From Litorisediminicola beolgyonensis (lineage in GTDB: Bacteria > Pseudomonadota > Alphaproteobacteria > Rhodobacterales > Rhodobacteraceae): a stretch of DNA of 64,000 bases. Both the position numbers and the translations under genes were made by a program. The stretch is from NCBI RefSeq assembly GCF_042679605.1, contig NZ_JBHTMU010000003.1:115960-179959 (forward strand), given 5' to 3'. The notes beneath the pieces were generated by a model. That model had not been told where the DNA came from and did not search any database. It was given only the letters and a program-made list of their open reading frames with translations. Each line of letters opens with the position of its first letter. Within the stretch, counting starts at the first letter, position 1. Below are positions 17,059-26,681 of this stretch, piece after piece.

Positions 17059-17672
17059 CCGGGCTCCTCGCGGGGCACGCGGCGGCGGAAGGTGGCGACG
17101 CGCCAGAGATAGTAGCCGACGGCGAGCACGATCACGAGGTTCGAGACCGGGCCGGTCCAGGACGCGACCGCGTCGTAGCGCGCGCCGAGATAGTAGCCCG
17201 CGATGGTCAGAGCCGCCGACCAGAGCGTCGTGCCGAGCGTGGTGAAGAGCAGAAACCGGCCGAGCGGCATTTCCGACAGGCCCGCGGGCACCGAGATGAA
17301 GGTGCGTACGCCGGGGATCAGGCGGCCGACGAAGACCGCCCAGCCGCCATAGCGGTCGAACCAGGCATCGGCGGTGTCGATTTCCTGCGGGGTGAGCGTC
17401 AGCCAGCGGCCGTAGCGGCGGGCGAAGGTCTTGACCCCGTCGGTGCCGATGCGGCGGCCGATCCAGTACCAAAAATAGGCGCCTGCGAGCGCTCCGAGCG
17501 TGCCCGCGAGCACCATGAGCACCAGGCTCAGACCGTCGCGCGCGGCGATATAGCCGCCGAGCGGCATGACGATCTCGGACGGGATCGGCGGAAAGAGGTT
17601 TTCGAGAAACATCAGGGCGGCGACGGCGAAGTAGCCGCCCTGTTCCATGAAGGCGATGATCCAGTCGGACAC
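17034..17672 (-). CDS. DedA-family inner membrane protein
   Basis: DedA/SNARE-associated proteins are inner-membrane proteins linked to membrane energetics and lipid transport. The 212-residue product shows the family motifs MFLENLFPPIPSEIVMPLGGY, an EXXGXXXG-like region, and GRLIPGVRTFISVPAG. About five hydrophobic segments are present. I chose a GTG start (MSDWIIAFMEQGG) because GGGAG lies 9 nt upstream of it. A TTG two codons earlier would place that sequence too close. Confidence 0.92.
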   Translation of the reverse strand: MSDWIIAFMEQGGYFAVAALMFLENLFPPIPSEIVMPLGGYIAARDGLSLVLMVLAGTLGALAGAYFWYWIGRRIGTDGVKTFARRYGRWLTLTPQEIDTADAWFDRYGGWAVFVGRLIPGVRTFISVPAGLSEMPLGRFLLFTTLGTTLWSAALTIAGYYLGARYDAVASWTGPVSNLVIVLAVGYYLWRVATFRRRVPREEPGQEPGAPS

Positions 17673-17753
17673 GGGCAAGGGCTCCCAGGTTTACCTGTCA
17701 GGAACGCAGGCCGTGCCGCTTTGGATCCAAGGTCGCCCCGTGCAAGCCCCGGA

Positions 17754-19031
<1,278 letters not shown>

Positions 19032-19102
19032 CTATCCTCTCCTTTCAACCCTCGGAGTTCGGTCCCGCATATCCTGACGGGAGCGTGAAGTAAACGTTCC
19101 GT

Positions 19103-19114
19103 GTTAGCGGTAAC
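19103..19114. promoter_or_regulatory. LacI-family operator-like site upstream of eno
   Basis: GTTAGCGGTAAC differs by one base from the perfect palindrome GTTAGCGCTAAC found in front of edd-eda. It overlaps the stop codon of the DMT transporter gene and ends 72 bp before the eno start codon. LacI-family regulators of central carbon metabolism in alphaproteobacteria use operators of this kind. Confidence 0.5.
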
Positions 19115-19991
19115 GGTGTTTCGAAACTGCAATCCGCGCGGCGCGGCGCTCGCGCAGGAGCGTGAAAATCCCCGAACCGACGATCAGCGTGGCGCCGAGA
19201 AGCGTCCAGAGATCGGGCCGCTCGCCGAAGAAGACGGCGCCGAGGATCAGGGCAAAGAGGATACGCGAGAAGCGGAAGGGCGTGACGACCGACACCTGCC
19301 CGGTGCGCGATGCGCTGGTCAGGGCGTAGTATGCGAGCCCTCCGGCGACGACGGCGCCGGCGAGAAGGAGCGTCTGGGTGGCGTTCTGGGCCACGGGTCC
19401 GCCGGTGAAGGGCATGAGCAAGAGCCCCGAGGGGATCGCGCTCAGAAGCCCGTAGGCGGCGACCTGAAGGTGGCCGATCTCGGCCGGGACCGCGCGGACG
19501 CAGAGATCCCGGGCGGCCAGCGCGAAGACCGCGACCACCGCCCAGAGCGTGTTGGGATCGAACTCCGCCGTGCCGGGGCGCAGGATGATCAGGACACCGG
19601 CCAGACCGACCCCGATCGCGGACCAGCGCCGCCAGCCGACCTCTTCGCCGAAAAAAAGCGCGGCCCCCAGGGTGATGACCAGCGGCATCGCCTGGGCGAT
19701 GGCCGAGGCGGTGGCGAGCGGGATCGTCGTGATCGCGGTCATGAAGCTGATCGTGCCGACGATCTCGCAGAGCGTGCGCCAGAGGACCGGCTTGGACCAG
19801 AGCGCGGGCCCCAGAAGCCGCGCGCCGCGCAGATGTGCATAGGCCGCGAAGGACCCGCCGGAGACGACACCGATGATCAGGAGGATCTGGCCCACGGGAA
19901 CCGCGGGCGCGAGCGTCTTGATGAAGGTGTCCTCGATGGCAAAGGCGCCCATCGCGACCACCATCAGCAGGATGCCCCGCAAATTTTCCAT
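19104..19991 (-). CDS. DMT-superfamily (EamA) transporter
   Basis: This 295-residue inner-membrane protein has ten predicted helices in two EamA repeats. The first runs from about residue 5 to 135 and ends in LAGVLIILRPG. The second runs from about 150 to 282 and ends in LLGATLIVGSGIFTLLRERR. The substrate cannot be read from sequence; relatives export amino acids or metabolites. It lies 14 bp downstream of ppx on the same strand. Confidence 0.9.
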   Translation of the reverse strand: MENLRGILLMVVAMGAFAIEDTFIKTLAPAVPVGQILLIIGVVSGGSFAAYAHLRGARLLGPALWSKPVLWRTLCEIVGTISFMTAITTIPLATASAIAQAMPLVITLGAALFFGEEVGWRRWSAIGVGLAGVLIILRPGTAEFDPNTLWAVVAVFALAARDLCVRAVPAEIGHLQVAAYGLLSAIPSGLLLMPFTGGPVAQNATQTLLLAGAVVAGGLAYYALTSASRTGQVSVVTPFRFSRILFALILGAVFFGERPDLWTLLGATLIVGSGIFTLLRERRAARIAVSKHRYR

Positions 19992-20005
19992 AGGCGTGGG
20001 CTCCG

Positions 20006-21550
20006 TCAGCCGGTCTCGGCCAGAACCTCGGTCTCGGCACCGAGCGAGTTTGCGAGCGATTTGAACCGCGACTCGGCCACCTCGCCGAAGAGCGGGACGG
20101 CCCGTCGCGCGAGCGACAGCGTGAGCTTCCTGGTCTCGGGGGTCCAGTCGAGCGACGCGCCCGCCTCGGAGACCTCATCCATCCAGAGCATCGCGCCGAG
20201 CCGCATGGCCTTGCCCAGAACCTCGGCAGAGCGGATCTCGCCCTCGTCGAGCAGCGGGAAGAGATCCTCGAACCGCGTGCCCTCGCGCTTGTTCTTGTAG
20301 CGATGCAGGAGCGCGAGGCCGAGCCAGACGCGCTCGCCATGCTTGAGTCCGCCGAGATTGGCGCGGGTGGCGTTGTCGAAACAGGTCTCGGCGCGGTAAT
20401 CGGGGTGCGCGCGCCAACTCACGTCATGCAGAAGGCAGGCCGCCTTGACGATGCGCATCATCGCGGCATCCGCCTCGGGAAAGAGCGGCGTGACGAAGCG
20501 GTAGAGCGTCTTGCCGTATCCCGGCACGCGCGCATCCTTGGCCTCGGCGAAGCGGCAGCTTTCGATCAGCGGATCGCGCTGGCGCAGTTTCTGCGGCATC
20601 TGCTCGTAGAGAAGCCCTTCGCGGATGCCGTAGGAGGAGATCGCGATGTCCTTGGGCTCGAAATCCGCGACCAGCCGTTTCAGAACCTCGGCGGCATAGG
20701 GCACGAGCGCCATCCGGCTGGAGGAGAGCGAACACCGCCCGCGCAGCTCTTCGAGATCGGCGGCCTCGATGAAGGCGACGGTGTCCTTCACCGCCTGCGC
20801 ATCCATCCGGTATTCGTGAAGGACGTGCAGCGGGTAATCCCGCCGCTCCATGTCGATCCGCGCGATGGCCCGCCAGGAACCACCGACGAGGAACAGGCGG
20901 TCCCGCTGGGTGCCCATGGTTTTGGACAGACCGGCCATGACTTGCTTGATCCGCTTCTCGCGGGCCTTTTTGTCGCCGAGATCGCGGAGCTTCAGCGGCC
21001 CCAGATCCGACGTGACCCGCCGCCCGACACGGCCCTGCGAGATCTCCGCGAGCTCCATCGAGGAGCCGCCGATATCGCAGACCAGCCCGTAGGAGCCGGG
21101 CCAGCCCAGAAGGACGCCTTGCGCCGAGAGCCGCGCCTCTTCCTCGCCGTCGATCACCCAGATCTTGAGACCGGTATCGCGCTCGACCTCCTCGCGGAAG
21201 GCGGGGCCGTCCTCGGCATCGCGCACCGCGGCGGTCGCCACGGCAGTCAGTTCGATCCCCATGCTGTCTGCGAGCCGGGCAAAGCGCGCCAGCGCCGAGG
21301 CCGCCCGAGCGCGGCCTTCGGGGTTCAGCCGTCCGGTCTCGGCCATGCCGGCGCCGAGGCCGCACATCACCTTTTCATTGTAGAAATAGGCCGGGCTGCG
21401 CGCCGCGCCGTCGAAGACCACGAGACGAACCGAGTTCGAGCCGATATCGACCACGCCGACGCGGGCCAGCTTGCGGGCCTCGGGGTCATCGAAGAGCGGG
21501 CGTCCGAAGGGGCCCCATTCCGGATGGTCGGGGTCGGCTATGGCGTCCAT
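20006..21550 (-). CDS. ppx: Exopolyphosphatase / Ppx-GppA phosphatase
   Basis: This enzyme degrades polyphosphate (or pppGpp) and belongs to the ASKHA fold. The 514-residue protein shows phosphate 1 motif VGVVDIGSNSVRLVVFDG, ATAAVRDAEDG, GEEEARLSAQGV and the phosphate 2 motif GLVCDIGGSSMELAEI. An HD-like C-terminal part follows (AACLLHDVSWRAHPDYR). It lies downstream of ppk in the same direction, which pairs synthesis with breakdown of polyphosphate. A membrane cNMP-binding gene separates the two. Confidence 0.93.
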   Translation of the reverse strand: MDAIADPDHPEWGPFGRPLFDDPEARKLARVGVVDIGSNSVRLVVFDGAARSPAYFYNEKVMCGLGAGMAETGRLNPEGRARAASALARFARLADSMGIELTAVATAAVRDAEDGPAFREEVERDTGLKIWVIDGEEEARLSAQGVLLGWPGSYGLVCDIGGSSMELAEISQGRVGRRVTSDLGPLKLRDLGDKKAREKRIKQVMAGLSKTMGTQRDRLFLVGGSWRAIARIDMERRDYPLHVLHEYRMDAQAVKDTVAFIEAADLEELRGRCSLSSSRMALVPYAAEVLKRLVADFEPKDIAISSYGIREGLLYEQMPQKLRQRDPLIESCRFAEAKDARVPGYGKTLYRFVTPLFPEADAAMMRIVKAACLLHDVSWRAHPDYRAETCFDNATRANLGGLKHGERVWLGLALLHRYKNKREGTRFEDLFPLLDEGEIRSAEVLGKAMRLGAMLWMDEVSEAGASLDWTPETRKLTLSLARRAVPLFGEVAESRFKSLANSLGAETEVLAETG

Positions 21551-21637
21551 ACGTCCTCGCGTCGCTCGGTCCTCGGTCGCGGCATAGGTGGCGCAGAGGC
21601 GTCCCTAGGTCAAGCAACGAGGTGCCGCGCGGACACG

Positions 21638-22396
21638 CTAGACCGACTTGATCAGCGTCAGCCGTGGCGCAGAGGAGCGCCGCGCCTCGGCCAGCTCGCA
21701 GATCAGCGTCGACACGGTGTCGTCGGCCTCGATCATCTTGCGATAGACATCCTCGAAGAAGCTCGCCTCAAGCGCCACCCGCAGGCGCTCGTCCATGGCG
21801 GCGAGCTTGCGCAGCCGGTCGGCATCGACCAGCAGGCAGCGGCAGGGCGACGCGGTGACGCATGTGGCGCTCGCAGGTTCGCCCGACAGGACCGTCAGCT
21901 CGCCGAGATAGCGGTCGGCGCCGTAGACATAGCGGGGCTCGCCCTCGAGACCGCAGGCGACCGAGCCGCGCACCACGTAGACGAGGTTGTCGAAGGGCAA
22001 TCCCCGCCGCGCCAGCACCCAGCCCTCGGGCAGATCGACCCAGCGCCCCGCATCGAGCAGGCGGCGCACCAGATAGCGCGGCGCGGTCGGGAGCTTCGAG
22101 GCCGCGAAGCTTTCTTCCTCGGAGGTGAGGGAGATCCGTCTGCACTGGTACGAGACGCGCGCCAGCCCGGCGAGGCTGATCGCGATCCAGCTCACCTGGA
22201 TCAGAAAGGACGACAGGTTGAAATGCCGTTGCAGGTCGATCAGCACGCATCCCGCCGCAACGAGGTTCAGGAGCGGGTAGAGAAACCCCGTCCCCGAAAT
22301 CAGCCGCATTTGCAGCGCGAAATAAGCGCCAAGATACAAGAGCACTCCGATCAGTCCGGACAGGACCAGGACTTTGGACAGAAAAGGTTCGAGCAT
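21638..22396 (-). CDS. Membrane protein with cyclic-nucleotide-binding domain
   Basis: This 252-residue protein has three hydrophobic segments in the first about 80 residues (a CBU_0592-like pattern). A Crp-type cNMP-binding domain follows, about residues 95-225 (LPEGWVLARRGLPFDNLVYVVRGSVACG, then YLGELTVLSGEPASATCVTAS). The phosphate-binding-cassette-like segment is GELTVLSGEPASATC; the usual RxA is replaced by ASA, so nucleotide binding is uncertain. There is no DNA-binding domain, so it is a sensor rather than a transcription factor. It sits between ppk and ppx, and a CRP-like site lies upstream. Confidence 0.85.
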   Translation of the reverse strand: MLEPFLSKVLVLSGLIGVLLYLGAYFALQMRLISGTGFLYPLLNLVAAGCVLIDLQRHFNLSSFLIQVSWIAISLAGLARVSYQCRRISLTSEEESFAASKLPTAPRYLVRRLLDAGRWVDLPEGWVLARRGLPFDNLVYVVRGSVACGLEGEPRYVYGADRYLGELTVLSGEPASATCVTASPCRCLLVDADRLRKLAAMDERLRVALEASFFEDVYRKMIEADDTVSTLICELAEARRSSAPRLTLIKSV

Positions 22397-22486
22397 TGAG
22401 GGGCCTTCCGCTTGCCGGTCCGCACCACCGCCGGGAGGCGATGGCGCAGGGGCCCCTTGTTGCTAGCAGGGAGAGGGCGCGGAGGC

Positions 22487-22502
22487 TGTGACCCCGGTCA
22501 CT
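22487..22502. promoter_or_regulatory. CRP-like site TGTGA-N6-TCACT
   Basis: TGTGACCCCGGTCACT matches the CRP half-sites TGTGA-N6-TCACA in 9 of 10 positions and contains a perfect dyad GTGACC-CC-GGTCAC. It is 91 bp upstream of the start of the cNMP-binding membrane protein, in the ppk/cNMP intergenic gap. Confidence 0.4.
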
Positions 22503-22597
22503 CGGCGGTGAGCGGGGTGCAGTGTAAGGGATGTCGCGCGCGGGACGGTCTCGTCCTCGGGCAGCCGCAGATGGGGCGGCCGTGACCGACCGGTCGC

Positions 22598-24775
22598 TCA
22601 GTCGGCGTCGGTATGGGTCAGTTGCGGCACGTCCGCCGCGCCCGCCGAGCCGCGGCCCGAGAGCGAGGGGTTCTCCATGAAGAAGCGGTGACAGGAGAAG
22701 GCGAAGGTGCCTTCCTCGATGGGCTTGCGCTCCCACGTGGTGTCGGGCTGCAGGACCCAGCTCTGCGCCACGTCGGCGAGGTTCGCGGCCATGATCTGGC
22801 TGACGATCTGCGCCTTCACCGTGTCGTTCTTGATCTCGACCAGAACCTCGACCCGGCGGTTGAGGTTGCGGCCCATCCAGTCCGCCGAGGAGATGTAGAC
22901 CCGCGCCTTCTTGTGCGGCAGGCCGTGGCCGTTGCCGAAACAGGCGATGCGGGAATGCTCAAGAAACCGGCCCACCACGGATTTCACCCGTATATTGTCC
23001 GAGAGCCCCTTCACGCCGGGCCTGAGCCCGCAGATGCCGCGGATCACCAGGTCGATCTGCACGCCCGCCTGACTCGCACGGTAGAGCGCGTCGATCATGT
23101 CGGCCTCGATCAACGCGTTCATCTTGGCCCAGATCTGCGCGGGTTTCCCGGCCTTGGCAAAGGCGATCTCGTCCTCGATCCGCTCCAGAAGCGTGGATTT
23201 CAGCGTGTGCGGCGAGATCGACAGGTTCTCCAGCCCCTCGGGAAAGGCGTAGCCCGAGAGGTAGTTGAAGACCTTGGAGCCGTCGCGTCCGAGCGCCAGG
23301 TCGCAGGTGAAGAAGCTCAGGTCGGTGTAAATCTTGGCGGTGATCGGGTGGTAATTGCCGGTGCCGTAATGGGTGTAGGTGACGAGCTTGTCGCCCTCGC
23401 GCCGGACGACCGAGGCGATCTTGGTATGGGTCTTCCAGTCGAGAAAGCCGTAGACCACATGCGCGCCGGAGCGCTCGAGCTTGCGGGACTGGCGGATATT
23501 GGCGGCCTCGTCGAAGCGGGCCTTGAGCTCGACGAGCGCGGTCACCGACTTGCCGTCCTCGGCGGCCTCGCAGAGCGCGTCGACGATAGGCGAGTTGGAC
23601 GAGGTCCGGTAGAGCGTGTTCTTGATCGCCACCACGTTCGGATCGGCGGCGGCCTGCTTGAGGAACCGCACCACCATGTCGAAGGTCTCGTACGGGTGGT
23701 GCAGCAGCATGTCCTTCTGGCGGATCGCCGCGAACATGTCGCCGTCATGGTCCTGCACCCGCTCGGGCACGCGCGGCGTGAAGGTCGGCCAGAGAAGATC
23801 GGGGCGGTCGCCCAGCACCAGCTCCTTGGTGTCGACGATGCCGATCATGCCGTGCATCTCGATGAGCTCGTCCTCGCGCACGTGCAGCTCGTCCATGACC
23901 ACGCGCTTCAGCGCCTGCGGCGCGTCCTTGGAGACGGTCAGCCGCACCACCTCGCCGCGGCGACGGCGCTTGAGCGCAACCTCGAACTCGCGCACGAGAT
24001 CCTCGGCCTCTTCCTCGACCTCGAGATCGCTGTCGCGCAGCACGCGGAACGAGAAATGATCGCGCACCTTGTAGCCGGGAAAGAGGCTATCGATGTGCAG
24101 AAGCAGCACGTCTTCGAGAAGGATGAACCGGTGCTGGCCCTCCTCGGAGGGGAGGCGCATGAAGCGGTTGATCTGCTGCGGGATCGGAAGCACCGCCTGA
24201 AGGCTCTTCTTCTCCTTGCCGCGCTCGAGTTGCAGCGCGAGGCAGTAGCCGAGATTGGCGATGAAGGGGAAGGGGTGGGCCGGGTCGATGGCCAGGGGCG
24301 AGAGCACCGGGAAGACCTTGTCGAGAAAGGCATCCGCGAGATAGCCCTTGTCTTCCTTGGTGATCTTGTCCCGTGCGACGATGCAGATGTCGGCGGTCTC
24401 CATCTCGTCGCGCAGCGCGGCGTAGACATCCTGCTGGCGCTGCATCAGCCGCCGCGCGTTCTCGTTGATCTTCACGAGCTGCTGGGCGGGGGTCAGCCCA
24501 TCGGCGGCGGGCGTGGTGTTGCCGGCCATCGCCAGCTCGCGCAGGCCCGCGACACGGACGTTGTAGAACTCGTCGAGATTGGAGGCCGAGATCGACAGGA
24601 ACCGCACCCGTTCCAAGAGCGGAACGCGCGGGTTCTCGGCCTCTTCCAGCACCCGCCAGTTGAAGGCCAGCCAACTCAGCTCGCGGTTCAGGAACCGGTC
24701 GGGGCTCGTGGGATCGAGCTCGGGCAGCTCGACCGGTTTGGGGCGCGGGGAATGGAGGAAATCAGCATCGGACAT
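22598..24775 (-). CDS. ppk: Polyphosphate kinase 1
   Basis: PPK1 builds polyphosphate from ATP through an autophosphorylated His. The 725-residue protein starts with the N domain (RFLNRELSWLAFNWRVLEEA, SASNLDEFYNVRVAG) and the head domain. Two phospholipase-D-like C domains follow. The HxK motif lies in DWKTHTKIASVVRREG with the catalytic His, and the second in LPHKKARVYISSADWMGRNLNRR. It lies 45 bp downstream of hda and in line with ppx, so a perM-hda-ppk-ppx transcription unit is likely. Confidence 0.97.
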   Translation of the reverse strand: MSDADFLHSPRPKPVELPELDPTSPDRFLNRELSWLAFNWRVLEEAENPRVPLLERVRFLSISASNLDEFYNVRVAGLRELAMAGNTTPAADGLTPAQQLVKINENARRLMQRQQDVYAALRDEMETADICIVARDKITKEDKGYLADAFLDKVFPVLSPLAIDPAHPFPFIANLGYCLALQLERGKEKKSLQAVLPIPQQINRFMRLPSEEGQHRFILLEDVLLLHIDSLFPGYKVRDHFSFRVLRDSDLEVEEEAEDLVREFEVALKRRRRGEVVRLTVSKDAPQALKRVVMDELHVREDELIEMHGMIGIVDTKELVLGDRPDLLWPTFTPRVPERVQDHDGDMFAAIRQKDMLLHHPYETFDMVVRFLKQAAADPNVVAIKNTLYRTSSNSPIVDALCEAAEDGKSVTALVELKARFDEAANIRQSRKLERSGAHVVYGFLDWKTHTKIASVVRREGDKLVTYTHYGTGNYHPITAKIYTDLSFFTCDLALGRDGSKVFNYLSGYAFPEGLENLSISPHTLKSTLLERIEDEIAFAKAGKPAQIWAKMNALIEADMIDALYRASQAGVQIDLVIRGICGLRPGVKGLSDNIRVKSVVGRFLEHSRIACFGNGHGLPHKKARVYISSADWMGRNLNRRVEVLVEIKNDTVKAQIVSQIMAANLADVAQSWVLQPDTTWERKPIEEGTFAFSCHRFFMENPSLSGRGSAGAADVPQLTHTDAD

Positions 24776-24820
24776 GGATCAGTCCTTACCGCGTCTCGTG
24801 TGACGCTTCCATGACAGAGA

Positions 24821-25519
24821 TCACGGCGCGTCGGGCGGATCGATCTCGACCAGCACACGCCGGGCGAGACTGCGCGTCACGCCTTTGGGCGTGCCGAGCG
24901 CGGCCTGGTCGAGCGCCGAGACGATCTGTCCGGCCATGTCGAAGGAGCGCCGCATGTGGCGCACGAGGTAGGGGATGACATCCAGCGCGGGCACGATCTG
25001 GCGGTCGGCGAAGAGCTTGGCCAGAACCGCCGTCAGGAGCTGGTCGTCGGGTTTCGAGAGCCGCGCCACCTGCGTGCCCATCATCCGGCTGGCGAGGTCG
25101 GGCAGGGTGATGCCCCAGTTCGAGGGCGGGCTCGCCGCGGTCATGAGGAGCGGCTGCCGTTCGGCAAGCGCGAGGTTGTGGACGTGGAACAGCGCTTCCT
25201 CGGCTTCGGGATCGCCCGCGATGCGGTCGACATTCTCGACGCAGAGCGCCCGGCGCGTCAGCCGGGGAATGTCGGAGCCGGCAAGATCGCCGGCCGAGAC
25301 GATGAGCGCGCCGCTCTCGGCGCTCCAGACATGGGCGAGATGGGTCTTGCCGGAGCCACGCGGCCCCGCGAGCACCAGCTTGCCGCCGGGCCAGCTCCGC
25401 CAGCCATCGACTTGCGCCACCGCCATCGCGTTGGCCTCGGCGACGAAGAAATCGCCGCGCCCGAGGGCGGCCCGGCTCGGCAGGTCGAGGGGCAGCGGGG
25501 CCTGGCGCTGCGAACTCAT
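24821..25519 (-). CDS. hda: DnaA-related AAA protein Hda (replication control)
   Basis: Hda-type proteins stimulate ATP hydrolysis by DnaA and limit re-initiation of replication. The 232-residue product has a clamp-binding-like N-terminus (PLPLDLPSRAALGRGDFFV), Walker A GPRGSGKTH, and a lid ending RRSFDMAGQIVSALDQAALG. It lacks the DnaA DNA-binding domain. Its start overlaps the stop of the AI-2E-family permease gene by 4 nt, so the two are probably translationally coupled. The perM-hda-ppk order is common in alphaproteobacteria. Confidence 0.9.
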   Translation of the reverse strand: MSSQRQAPLPLDLPSRAALGRGDFFVAEANAMAVAQVDGWRSWPGGKLVLAGPRGSGKTHLAHVWSAESGALIVSAGDLAGSDIPRLTRRALCVENVDRIAGDPEAEEALFHVHNLALAERQPLLMTAASPPSNWGITLPDLASRMMGTQVARLSKPDDQLLTAVLAKLFADRQIVPALDVIPYLVRHMRRSFDMAGQIVSALDQAALGTPKGVTRSLARRVLVEIDPPDAP

Positions 25520-26586
25520 CTTTCGCCCTCGTCGGCCCCATCTCCGAGATAGAGCTCGCTGTGCTTGTAGCGGTTGACGACGAAGCGGGCGACGACGCCG
25601 AGCGCGGCGGCGATCGGCACCGCGACCAGAAGACCCACGAAGCCGAAGAGCGTGCCGAAGACCGACATGCCGAGAAGCAGCCAGACCGGGTGCAGCCCGA
25701 CCGAGTCGCCCACGAGTTTCGGAGTCAGGAAATTGCCCTCGACGAATTGCCCGGACTGGAAGACCGCCCAGACCGCGACGATCCAGACCCAGTCGCCCCA
25801 GAACTGGAAGAGCGCGAGCCCGATCGCCAGGACGCCTCCGACGATGGCGCCGACATAGGGGATGAAGGTCAGGAAGCCTGCGGCAACGCCGACCACGAGA
25901 CCGAACTGCAGCCCGAGGAGCATCAGCGCGACCGCATAGTAGACGCCGAGGATGATGCAGACCGTGCCCATGCCGCGGATGAACCCCGCAAGCGTCCGGT
26001 CGATGTCCCGGGCCAGCTCGCGGATCACCGGCGCGTGCTCGCGCGGCAAAAGGTCGTCGACCCGCGCTACCATGTTGTCCCAGTCCATCAGCAGGTAGAC
26101 CGACACGACCGGCACGATGACAAAGAGCAGGACGAGGTCGATCAGCGTCGCGGCCGAGGTCAGCGCCGTCTTCAGGAGCGCTCCGCCGCGCTCGCGCACC
26201 GCCTGGCCGAGATCCTGCAACGTGTCGCGCATGATGCTCTCGGCACCCTCGAAGCCCGGGAAGCGCTCGGTCAGAAAGGCCTGGAGTTGCTGGGTCAGCT
26301 CGGGCGCGGTCTCGATCAGCTGACCGGCCTGGCGCACCAGCGCCGGGATCACCAGAAGCGCCAGAACCACGAAGACGAAGAGCGCGCCCAGGGTGATGAT
26401 CGCGGTCGCGACCCGCCGCGAGGTGCCCGCCGCTTCCAGCCGATCCGCAAGCGGGTCGAGGAAATAGGCGATGGCCATGCCGAGGATGAAGGGCAGGAGA
26501 ACGTCGCCGAGGAGCCACAGCACCGCCAGGAGGATCGCGGCGGCGATCCCCCAATAGGTCGTCTGCTGGCGCACGCTCAGAGCCAC
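25516..26586 (-). CDS. AI-2E/PerM-family permease
   Basis: This 356-residue inner-membrane protein shows the family pattern. Two N-terminal helices are followed by LDPLADRLEAAGTSRRVATAII, a periplasmic helical region, and a C-terminal bundle with FLTFIPYVGAIVGG, FVEGNFLTPKLVGDSVGLHPVWLLL and FGFVGLLVAVPIAAALGV. Members are annotated as AI-2 or generic efflux transporters; the substrate is unknown. It is first in the unit with hda and ppk. Confidence 0.92.
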   Translation of the reverse strand: MALSVRQQTTYWGIAAAILLAVLWLLGDVLLPFILGMAIAYFLDPLADRLEAAGTSRRVATAIITLGALFVFVVLALLVIPALVRQAGQLIETAPELTQQLQAFLTERFPGFEGAESIMRDTLQDLGQAVRERGGALLKTALTSAATLIDLVLLFVIVPVVSVYLLMDWDNMVARVDDLLPREHAPVIRELARDIDRTLAGFIRGMGTVCIILGVYYAVALMLLGLQFGLVVGVAAGFLTFIPYVGAIVGGVLAIGLALFQFWGDWVWIVAVWAVFQSGQFVEGNFLTPKLVGDSVGLHPVWLLLGMSVFGTLFGFVGLLVAVPIAAALGVVARFVVNRYKHSELYLGDGADEGER

Positions 26587-26681
26587 GTCCCGTCTCCTGA
26601 CCGCAGGAATGATGATGCCTTTGTCTACTGTTGCGCAGACGGTGACAACCCGCTGTTATATCACGGGACTGTTGGCGTGGA

